Assembly: GCA_019353055.1 (NCBI GenBank)
Contig: JABAHL010000017.1
Coordinates: 1-59,151 of the forward strand
Source: Faucicola osloensis_C
GTDB taxonomy: Bacteria > Pseudomonadota > Gammaproteobacteria > Pseudomonadales > Moraxellaceae
DNA: 59,151 bases
Direction: 5' to 3'
Shown: piece after piece, positions 52,416 through 59,151 of the stretch
How the letters are laid out: the number at the start of each line of letters is the position of its first letter
Numbering within the stretch: the first letter of the stretch is position 1
Program-made: the position numbers and the translations under genes
The notes under the pieces: model-generated
Seen by the model: the letters and a program-made list of their open reading frames with translations, nothing else
Told to the model about the DNA's origin: nothing
The model's database searches: none

Positions 52416-53236
52416 ATTGCCCCACTCTGAGTTGTTGCAGCTGGCGTTGGTTGTGCCCCTGCGGGTGCCGTTGGTTTTTGAATAGAAGCATCATCGTCTA
52501 CACGGTAAGTTTTAACGGTAAACCCAAGCGGATTAACAAGCCTTACGTCATCTAAGGTGGGCACATTGACATAATCGTAGCCTATTGTTGCAATATGATT
52601 AGTTACTTGAGGTTCAGGTGAGATGGTATTGGATTGGACGTTGTATGTTCCGCCATTCATTGGTTCTACTGTAGTGGTGAACCGAACCTGTAAAATACCT
52701 TTAGGGTCAATAATTGAGACATTGTTAATTTTGACATTGACACGTTGGTTGTTTTTATACAATTTATGTGGCGCAGTAGGCATAGCATATTTTTTTTGCA
52801 GCTGTGATTGCATGTTAGCATCACTAAACATCATTGCTTGATTAACTTGACTTTGAAGGGTATACCAGTCATATCCTTCAATCAGTCGTACATACTGAGC
52901 AGCAAAGAATTTTGAGACTTCATCTCCATAGTTGGATTTAGCATCGTTGAGTGTGGTAACAATGTCAGTTGCACCTGTATTATTATCAATACGAACAACG
53001 TATGGCACTGTTTGCTTAAGCGGTGTCATTAGCATGATAGCAACCGCACTCATAACAAAGCAGGCCATTGATGCCCCAGCGATTCGCCAAGCAATTAGGC
53101 GGCTACGCTCAATATCACCTATACGACTATTTTCAAACTCTTTGGAAGCTTTTACAAAGTCAAATGAGGCTTGCTTAGCGGTCACATTTTTGACTTTCTT
53201 TTCACCTGTTTTCTTTTTTAGCTGTAACAACGCCAT
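52412..53236 (-). CDS. virB8: VirB8-like T4SS assembly protein
   Basis: This 274-residue bitopic protein has a single membrane helix (about residues 50-70, MACFVMSAVAIMLM) and a periplasmic NTF2-like VirB8 domain. The C terminus is a Pro/Ala/Thr-rich extension (APAGAQPTPAATTQ) longer than usual. It nucleates T4SS assembly at the inner membrane. Confidence 0.93.
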   Translation of the reverse strand: MALLQLKKKTGEKKVKNVTAKQASFDFVKASKEFENSRIGDIERSRLIAWRIAGASMACFVMSAVAIMLMTPLKQTVPYVVRIDNNTGATDIVTTLNDAKSNYGDEVSKFFAAQYVRLIEGYDWYTLQSQVNQAMMFSDANMQSQLQKKYAMPTAPHKLYKNNQRVNVKINNVSIIDPKGILQVRFTTTVEPMNGGTYNVQSNTISPEPQVTNHIATIGYDYVNVPTLDDVRLVNPLGFTVKTYRVDDDASIQKPTAPAGAQPTPAATTQSGAM

Positions 53237-53248
53237 GTCTCAATTACC

Positions 53249-53500
53249 TTATTTTTTGTCTTTTGAAAGATTATCTGTATACGTGTCCTGAATCACTGCT
53301 TTTGCATCATCCTGAGGTAACGCATTTTTCAGTAACTCAAGATTTTGTGGCGATGGACGTTTATATATTTGGACATTGGGCGGTATAAAACCCGCAGGAT
53401 TGACCTGTGTCCAATTACCCTTCGGCTTTGTAAGTTTTTCAGTAGTAGCACAACCAGTTATGCCTACTGTCACCGTTAGTATTAAAGCTAGATATCGCAT
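53249..53500 (-). CDS. virB7: VirB7-like lipoprotein
   Basis: This 83-residue lipoprotein has a lipobox GITGC (Cys at about residue 17) and a Pro-rich segment (AGFIPPNVQIYKRPSPQ). The start at 53500 is favoured by AGGG eight bases before the ATG; the frame opens at 53518. Small lipoproteins next to virB8/virB9 anchor the core complex in the outer membrane. It is a little larger than classical VirB7. Confidence 0.75.
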   Translation of the reverse strand: MRYLALILTVTVGITGCATTEKLTKPKGNWTQVNPAGFIPPNVQIYKRPSPQNLELLKNALPQDDAKAVIQDTYTDNLSKDKK

Positions 53501-53608
53501 TTTCATTACCCTTTTCATACGTTTAACAACTGTGTTATGCTATAGAATAGGTCTATCTAAATTTTTTATAATATTCTCAACTTCTGTCAGTAAAATAAGT
53601 GAATATAG

Positions 53609-53926
53609 GTGCTATTTATGAACAATAATTCCGAAGAACCTATGATTTTTTATACAGAGACATCAAGATTAGCTCTAAATCTAATGTGTTTTATGATTGG
53701 TCTCACATGTCTTACTTTTACTGTAGAATTTTTCTTTAATTTATTTACCATGCCATGGAATGGTGTATTCGACAGAGTTATTGGCATTATTTTCACTATA
53801 GTAGGAGGCTGGTTGTCTTATCGATTCCTAAAACCTACCTTTTTACTTATTAAGCATTGGTTTATCGACCCTATCATTAGTTTGTCTCGCTTTATCTCTA
53901 AATTAATTCGTAAAATTATTGCTTAA
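53609..53926 (+). CDS. Plus-strand membrane protein embedded in the virB operon
   Basis: This 105-residue protein with two or three hydrophobic segments (ALNLMCFMIGLTCLTFTVEF; a second in VIGIIFTIVGGWLSY) is encoded against the operon direction between virB6 and virB7, and its 3' end overlaps virB6 by four bases. It has its own AT-rich leader with a TATAAT-like box at 53567-53572. I do not recognise it. Entry-exclusion genes often sit in this part of T4SS operons, so that is the first hypothesis. Confidence 0.7.
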   Translation: MLFMNNNSEEPMIFYTETSRLALNLMCFMIGLTCLTFTVEFFFNLFTMPWNGVFDRVIGIIFTIVGGWLSYRFLKPTFLLIKHWFIDPIISLSRFISKLIRKIIA

Positions 53927-55038
53927 CTTCTTCCTTTACCTTCAGGTGTGACCGCTCCACCTGAATCGCCTGCTCCCTTGGAATCTTTTCCTTTTTTACC
54001 ACCTCGTCCAATGCTGGTTGCATTTTTGATACTATTTATCATCGTACCAACTCCATTGGCAGCTAAGCCCCCAAATAATGAAGATGCTAAATTCGGTAAT
54101 TGCAATAAAATGACCCCAAAGATAAAAAACATGCAGAAAATCATAGAAATATTTTCAGTCGCTAATAGTCCTGTTTCTATCCAATCACCGCCTGTTATAG
54201 CCGCAAGCTGTTGATTAATGTAATTAATGAAGATTGTTGCTGTAACGCTAGTCAATAAGAACAAAAAAGAATTACTTAGTACTTGCCCCACCCAGTTGTT
54301 AAAGTACTGCCGTGTCGCTGGAAAAATGGCAAACATAAAGAACACGGGGCCGAGTGCTGCTAAGATGACTAACAGCACTGTCGCAATCAATAAAAATGCT
54401 GCGGCAATGATTAGAAACGCCCAAGCGGCTATCCAAATAATCATATTTTTCATAAAAGCGATTACTTCATTTTTAAGTGAACCAATCACTGCTCCAAATA
54501 CCGCATCTGTTGCATTATTAACCACCCCAATTACGCTATCAACAATACCTGTTTCTGTATTCGGATCGGTTGTACCTGTTGAGGGTATCGTTCCCGCAGT
54601 TGCATTGGGATCAGGTGGCAGCGTGTCAGATGCTTTTGCGGCTAACTCCATATTAGTATCAGTAATTTGACTTACTTGATTCACAATCCCATCAAGCATA
54701 GTGCCCAAATTTGCACTGCTATTACCCGTCCACGCTTGGGCTAAATCGTCGCCTAAATGAGTAACAAAAGGAAAAACAATATTGGTATAGGTAGAGATAT
54801 TAAGTCCTAGTCCAATAATGACTGATAATGCAAAAATTCGCTTTATCCAGTCAATCATCATCATTCCTAGATCAACGCCCTCGAGATAACTTAGAGCGAT
54901 ATACAATAAATAACAGGTAAAACAAGCTAACCCCAAAGGCATGATAACGTTCACTAAATTTGCCATACCATTGCCAATACCATCAGTCATTGTGGTAATT
55001 GAAGTAAACAAATCTGTAAAAAACTGTGCTGCTGCCAT
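53923..55038 (-). CDS. virB6: VirB6/TrbL-like polytopic channel protein
   Basis: This 371-residue inner-membrane protein has several membrane helices (about residues 25-50, 65-85, and four more between 195 and 320). The central periplasmic loop is rich in Thr/Asn/Asp (TLPPDPNATAGT) and the tail is soluble and Gly/Lys-rich. VirB6 forms part of the inner-membrane channel. It is 23 bp after virB5. Confidence 0.88.
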   Translation of the reverse strand: MAAAQFFTDLFTSITTMTDGIGNGMANLVNVIMPLGLACFTCYLLYIALSYLEGVDLGMMMIDWIKRIFALSVIIGLGLNISTYTNIVFPFVTHLGDDLAQAWTGNSSANLGTMLDGIVNQVSQITDTNMELAAKASDTLPPDPNATAGTIPSTGTTDPNTETGIVDSVIGVVNNATDAVFGAVIGSLKNEVIAFMKNMIIWIAAWAFLIIAAAFLLIATVLLVILAALGPVFFMFAIFPATRQYFNNWVGQVLSNSFLFLLTSVTATIFINYINQQLAAITGGDWIETGLLATENISMIFCMFFIFGVILLQLPNLASSLFGGLAANGVGTMINSIKNATSIGRGGKKGKDSKGAGDSGGAVTPEGKGRS

Positions 55039-55061
55039 GCCTTTTCCTTGTTCTTAAATTT

Positions 55062-55775
55062 CTATTTATTTAACAGACTATTTGGATATTGAGCCTTGTT
55101 ATAAGCCGCTTGCGCTGCTTTTATCTTACGATAAGCTTCTGCATTTGCCTGGCGTTGGGCAGCCGCTTCTTGACGTTCTGCAACTTTCATTGCTAATTGC
55201 AATTGACCAATTTCGTTGTTTATTAATGCTGATTGAGCGGTAAGTGTATTAGTCAGGTCTTGCTTCTGAGCAATATTAGTTGTTGCATTAATTTGGTTGA
55301 TTAGGCCTGAAACAGTGTTTGCATGTTGCTGCAAGCGACGATAACCAACATCAACCTGAGCATCTGCCAATAATTGAGAGGCCTTGGCTCGAGCAATACC
55401 AGTTTGAGTTGATTGAGCTTGTGCCTCGCGTTGTTTAGCGGCATTGACTACCTGTTGCAAAGCCCCTAGGTCACCTGCACGCGCTGCTTCAAATACGTCG
55501 TTATACTTGGCTGGTAAATATTTATTGAGCTGTTGACGAATCATTGGGTTATCAACAAGACCAGCAAAATTACCGTTGTCAGTCGCTGCCTTAACTTGAG
55601 CTGCCAGTTGTTTGATTTGTTGAACTTGATTAGTCACTTGATTAATTTGCTGCGCAATGGCGGTGCTATCAATGACTGGTACGAAGGCTTGAGACTGCTG
55701 TGTAGCAACTACAGTTATCAGTGCTAATGTAGCTATCGCCTTCTTAGCTTTTTCACTGAATTTGACTTTCTTCAT
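55062..55775 (-). CDS. virB5: VirB5/TrbJ-like minor pilin
   Basis: This 237-residue secreted protein has a signal peptide (to about SQAFA) and long alpha-helical, Gln/Ala-rich segments, as in VirB5/TrbJ, which caps the pilus tip and aids recipient contact. It lies just upstream of virB6. A MITE separates it from the preceding small gene. Confidence 0.85.
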   Translation of the reverse strand: MKKVKFSEKAKKAIATLALITVVATQQSQAFVPVIDSTAIAQQINQVTNQVQQIKQLAAQVKAATDNGNFAGLVDNPMIRQQLNKYLPAKYNDVFEAARAGDLGALQQVVNAAKQREAQAQSTQTGIARAKASQLLADAQVDVGYRRLQQHANTVSGLINQINATTNIAQKQDLTNTLTAQSALINNEIGQLQLAMKVAERQEAAAQRQANAEAYRKIKAAQAAYNKAQYPNSLLNK

Positions 55776-55823
55776 GTTGATCTCCTGTTATTAAATGAGT
55801 TAGTAGCTCAATTTATTGACTTA

Positions 55824-55939
55824 TACCAAACCCAATAGTTAAAGTCTTGCTTGTGTAGGACGCATACGATGCACCGCTGGCTATATCTCGCCAAAAATGG
55901 TGCGTAAAACGCACCTTATTATATTTTTTGGGTTTGGTA
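55824..55939. mobile_element. 116-bp MITE, copy 2 (inside the virB operon)
   Basis: The element is identical by eye to 17316-17431 in reverse complement, with TACCAAACCCAA ends and TTA duplications (55821-55823 and 55940-55942). It sits in the gap between the 81-aa gene and virB5. Operon transcripts read it in the same orientation as tnpI transcripts do, so its GGTGCG/CGCACC hairpin followed by ATTTTTGG may weaken downstream expression. Confidence 0.92.
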
Positions 55940-55949
55940 TTAAACAATG

Positions 55950-56195
55950 TTAGAACTTGCTATTACCTTCTCTGATATCTTTCCAAAGCGCATAGATACT
56001 CACTACCAGACTAATGGTGAAAATATACATATAGGCATCATGCACAGTCATAGTAAATGATAGACATTTTGCTATTGGCTGACTTAATTGCTTTAGCTTA
56101 TTAGCATCTTCAGTAACCAACTTTGAACCGACAGTTCCCATAAGTAAGCTACTTGAAAAAAATATAGGGGTATATTTAGTAAACAATTTAGCCAT
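55950..56195 (-). CDS. Hypothetical 81-aa membrane protein in the virB operon
   Basis: I do not recognise this protein. It has a hydrophobic N-terminal stretch (IFFSSSLLMGTVG) and a second membrane helix (MYIFTISLVVSIYAL), then a short charged tail. AGGATT precedes the ATG. It lies between virB4 and virB5 and may be a lineage-specific T4SS component. Confidence 0.65.
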   Translation of the reverse strand: MAKLFTKYTPIFFSSSLLMGTVGSKLVTEDANKLKQLSQPIAKCLSFTMTVHDAYMYIFTISLVVSIYALWKDIREGNSKF

Positions 56196-56207
56196 TTTTT
56201 TACAATC

Positions 56208-56354
56208 CTATTTCTCAGGGTTGAATTTCAGCATTACCAAAATATCAAGCAAAAAACGTTCTAAGCCCCACCAGAAAAAGGCTAATACGAGTATAAAAAT
56301 CCAAGGGGTCATCATGATTAGCCACAGCTGAGCTAATAGTTCAATATCTGTCAC
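56208..56354 (-). CDS. 48-aa membrane protein overlapping the virB4 end
   Basis: This frame starts at GTG inside the sequence GTGTGA, so its start overlaps the virB4 stop, and runs 48 codons (start region MTDIELLAQLWLIMM). It has one or two Trp/Phe-rich membrane helices (WIFILVLAFFWWGLERFLLD) and ends MLKFNPEK. Tight coupling to virB4 and a plausible membrane protein make it likely real. No family is recognised. Confidence 0.65.
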   Translation of the reverse strand: MTDIELLAQLWLIMMTPWIFILVLAFFWWGLERFLLDILVMLKFNPEK

Positions 56355-58984
56355 ACCGTTGCCTCATATTCAGTAGGTTGATTAGTATCAGTATTGCCTA
56401 TCGTTGGCTCATCATCTAGTACAGGAGCATATACCACATCAGAATCGGATAATTGCTGTTCATCCAAATCAATCAATTCAAACTGATTTAGGTGATTAGC
56501 CACAAATTCAGAGTGCATAAATCCCCTAAAATCAGGCACTGTTTCTGCTTTCATTGGTAATTTGCCTAACTTACGTAGCCGTAGAGCTTCATAAAATAAT
56601 GGCAGCCATACTTCGCTTGGTGTCTTCTCAGGTAAATGTTTCATCAGCTCATCAAGAAGTTCTACATTTTTCTTATTACCTGATAACACGGCTATTTCAT
56701 TAGCAAAACCATATAGGTTAAGCACCCCAAAACTTGATTGATGTCCTTGTTTAACTAGGAATGTTCGACTATCTTTTGATAATGTTTTAAGCTGTTCAAA
56801 CTCTTTGCGGGTTAAGCCTATACGCCCGTAGCCTGTCCCCTGCTCATTTTCATATTCTGCTTCAGTATTCGGCAGTAAGATTTTGGTAGGCGTCTGCTGG
56901 ATAATTGCATCAAATATTTTAGACTTCAGTGCCTCCGCAGGTGATTGCGTTACCAACATAATGAATTCGCCACGTTTACGACCATCTTTCAAAATCTCTT
57001 CAATCATGGCCTCTGTGGTTGGATATTTAAGCGGCAGCCAGAACTCTTCGACTACCGTCATGATAAGCTTATAACGTTTAACCATCTCACTTTTTAGATA
57101 AAAAAGACATGCAAGTAATGGCTCTGTGACTTGTTTATTTGGTTTTAGAATATCGCCTACTTCAAACCCAACAATTTTGAAGGTATTGGGATCAAATTGA
57201 TTGGTTGGGTTATCCAAAGCCCACGCTAAGCGTCCAGTCTCGTCCGTTTTATCGTTATGACACCATTTACGTAGTCGTTGGGCTAATTCGTTACCTCCTC
57301 GGTTTGGAATCGCCTCAAGTAATCTTGAAAAACGTCTCTCACTGACTATTGGGTGAGCCATCACCGCATCAACAGCTTGCTTAATCTGATTTTGCTCCTC
57401 CGAGCTACATTTAACATGTTCATCGTTAGCACAAGTAATAATAAGATTGTTTAAGAATTCCCGCAGTTTAGGAGAATCAGGGAATTGAAACGGATTAATA
57501 CCTGTGGGCTTTCCTTCTTCAATGGCAAAATAATCACCATCCATTGCCCGAACAAATATTTCCATACCGCGAGATTTGTCTAGCATAAACATCGCAGGGT
57601 TAAAACGGCTTACAAACGCTGTCATTGCCATTTGCAATGTGGTTTTACCCGCCCCTGTTTCACCCAATATGAGTGTATGACCCGCGATTTCGTCGCCCAC
57701 GGTGTCTTCAAGCGGATTAGTAAAGTGAAAGTTAAAGTCGTACAATGTGCCCGCACGGGTAGAGATTGGCATAATTGCTGAGCCGTCTCCCAGTGGATTG
57801 CCCTTGGATTTACCACGGCTATAAGTGTGCATACTAAACGTACCCGCTAAATTACGGCTAGATTTAATCATCTTACGAGGGATGTACTTGTAGCGTGGAA
57901 ATTGACTAAAATAGGTAGCAGGTGCCGATACGGTTGCTTTACGGAAGATGGCTCCAGCGTTGTTGGAAAAACTCGCCATAGCGTAAATGCCATTTTGTAC
58001 CGCTTCTTGAGGGGTATCTCCATATACGATTAGCGCAGCGTGGTATTGCCCAAAGCTTAATTCACCCGCTTGTATTCTACCCTGTGCTTCTCGCATTTCT
58101 TTTTGTTGATGCTCTGCTCTGTCTGAGGTAGATCGTAGCCGGTTAAGTTGATCTTCAATGCGTCGAAGCGCATTGGTAGGTGCTAATGCCGTAAAAGACT
58201 GAACTAAATTATATTCAAATGGTAAAGCAAGACTTGCTGTATTAAACATTCCTAAATGCGTAGACGCAGGAAAGTCTTTTAAGTCAAACATGGTGGCAAA
58301 ACGGTTTTTTACTGCCCCTTTACTTTGCATGACTTCATAACCAAAGTGTAATGATGATGAAGGTAAAGTGTCGTAAAGCGGTGTACCCGTAATTGGGTAA
58401 CCACCTAAAGATTTTTCTGAGTTTAATATTTCAAAGAAAAACTCATAAATTTCTGAACATAGAATGTTTTTATCGTTGATGTAAGCCGTCAGAATATGCG
58501 GTTCATATTTTTGCAGCTTCATTACAATGCTTTCTACAATTGATTCTAATTCATCAACGGCTTCATCAACACTTTCGTTAAACTTTAATAAAACACTGAT
58601 ATAGAATTTATTTTCGTAATAATCTTTGTCATTGAAGCGTTGCAAATATTTATTAGCAAAGTCCTGGCAAAACTTGTTATTAAAATCATAAGTAGTGTTA
58701 ACTTCAATTTTGCGTCTTAGTTGGTAGCAATGGAACGCCAAACGACCCGCTTTTTCCCGCGCTGCCTCTGTATAGACGCGGTTTAAATTATCATAGTCGG
58801 ATTCCAGGGTGTTATCTGATATAGATTCATAGACCACCCCATCAAACCCAATCACAGCACAAACATAATTGTCATGAAAATTAATGACTTGATCAGCAAC
58901 ATGATATCGAAGTTTTGGTAGTTCATCCGATGTGGCAGCTACTGAATTTAGTAATTTGTAGAATAATTTGACTGGATTTAACAC
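56351..58984 (-). CDS. virB4: VirB4-like T4SS ATPase
   Basis: This 877-residue ATPase is of the VirB4/TrbE family. The CagE/TrbE/VirB N-terminal domain is followed by Walker A LGETGAGKTTLQM (about residue 440) and Walker B LIMTVVEEFWLP (about 646). It starts at GTG (58984) with AAAAGGGAT upstream. It energises pilus assembly and DNA transfer and partners VirB3, whose gene lies on the far side of the plasmid junction. Confidence 0.95.
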   Translation of the reverse strand: MLNPVKLFYKLLNSVAATSDELPKLRYHVADQVINFHDNYVCAVIGFDGVVYESISDNTLESDYDNLNRVYTEAAREKAGRLAFHCYQLRRKIEVNTTYDFNNKFCQDFANKYLQRFNDKDYYENKFYISVLLKFNESVDEAVDELESIVESIVMKLQKYEPHILTAYINDKNILCSEIYEFFFEILNSEKSLGGYPITGTPLYDTLPSSSLHFGYEVMQSKGAVKNRFATMFDLKDFPASTHLGMFNTASLALPFEYNLVQSFTALAPTNALRRIEDQLNRLRSTSDRAEHQQKEMREAQGRIQAGELSFGQYHAALIVYGDTPQEAVQNGIYAMASFSNNAGAIFRKATVSAPATYFSQFPRYKYIPRKMIKSSRNLAGTFSMHTYSRGKSKGNPLGDGSAIMPISTRAGTLYDFNFHFTNPLEDTVGDEIAGHTLILGETGAGKTTLQMAMTAFVSRFNPAMFMLDKSRGMEIFVRAMDGDYFAIEEGKPTGINPFQFPDSPKLREFLNNLIITCANDEHVKCSSEEQNQIKQAVDAVMAHPIVSERRFSRLLEAIPNRGGNELAQRLRKWCHNDKTDETGRLAWALDNPTNQFDPNTFKIVGFEVGDILKPNKQVTEPLLACLFYLKSEMVKRYKLIMTVVEEFWLPLKYPTTEAMIEEILKDGRKRGEFIMLVTQSPAEALKSKIFDAIIQQTPTKILLPNTEAEYENEQGTGYGRIGLTRKEFEQLKTLSKDSRTFLVKQGHQSSFGVLNLYGFANEIAVLSGNKKNVELLDELMKHLPEKTPSEVWLPLFYEALRLRKLGKLPMKAETVPDFRGFMHSEFVANHLNQFELIDLDEQQLSDSDVVYAPVLDDEPTIGNTDTNQPTEYEATV

Positions 58985-59151
58985 GGCTATCCCTTTTTAA
59001 TTATCTTTTGACAATCGACGAAGTTTGCGAAGCTTCGTTATATAGTCAATCCTAAATTATAGTAAGCACCGTTTGCCCTGAGCTTGTCTAAGGGTAACGG
59101 TCGTTATGGTTCGACAGGCCTACCACGAACGACCCTGTTCGATATAATTCA
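58985..59151. other. virB3-virB4 intergenic region with REP-like element
   Basis: This stretch, continuing into bases 1-96 on the circle, has no gene. It contains a GAAGCTTC palindrome (59031-59038) and the REP-like element repeated at the window start. The gap of about 160 bp on the circle is unusual between tightly packed virB3 and virB4. Confidence 0.6.

Overview
The window is a complete conjugative plasmid that also carries mercury resistance. Bases 1-99 reappear exactly at 59053-59151. This looks like an assembly overlap of a circle of about 59,052 bp, which would place virB4 directly upstream of virB3. The backbone is AT-rich and carries a YadA-type trimeric adhesin, iteron/Rep_3 replication and a VirB/D4-RP4-like transfer system. 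It suggests a Gram-negative gammaproteobacterium, plausibly Moraxellaceae (Psychrobacter, Acinetobacter or Moraxella relatives). The host assignment is inference from style, not from a marker gene.

Transfer functions: a CI/Cro-like divergent switch (2160-3184) heads a long minus-strand operon. Its order is cro, trbM, virB1, virB2, virB3, (junction), virB4, two small membrane proteins, virB5, virB6, virB7-like, virB8, virB9, virB10, a 48-aa membrane protein, a 1349-aa trimeric autotransporter, virB11 and virD4. The operon continues into a KfrB/LPD7-type protein, topoisomerase III, two small proteins and a 1593-aa protein with ArdC, zincin and TOPRIM domains. A second transfer block (6.0-10.2 kb) holds traM/traL/traK-like genes, a DUF29 gene, a CAP-domain lipoprotein and a divergent MobC-like gene, with a repeat-rich probable oriT between traK and mobC. 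The relaxase lies apart at 28.2 kb, beside a ribbon-helix-helix gene and a perfect 13-bp inverted repeat.

Replication and stability: an iteron-linked Rep_3 initiator (3734-5080) is followed by two tandem modules that resemble Ibs/Sib type I toxin-antitoxin loci. Each has a 21-22-aa hydrophobic peptide, an antisense promoter with a perfect -10, and an RNA whose structure is preserved while its stem sequences differ. A second Rep_3-like gene lies at 22.1-22.9 kb. A VbhA-like antitoxin remains at 21.4 kb, but its Fic toxin partner has been split.

Accessory cargo: a 9.2-kb Tn3-family transposon (12097-21324; 36-bp inverted repeats, 5-bp TGGTT duplication) lies inside the fic gene. It carries merR, merT, merP, a 32-aa Cys-Cys peptide, merA and merB, a broken KfrA-like gene, a broken tyrosine recombinase gene and an intact transposase. 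A 116-bp MITE broke the recombinase gene; an identical copy sits in the virB operon. Other cargo comprises a Dam-like type II restriction-modification pair, a serine recombinase with a methyltransferase, and a four-gene cassette (LysR, 2-oxoglutarate/Fe dioxygenase, RhtB exporter, ThrH-like phosphatase) that looks like a pathway making and exporting a modified amino acid.

All calls come from reading sequence and translations by eye. No homology search was run.
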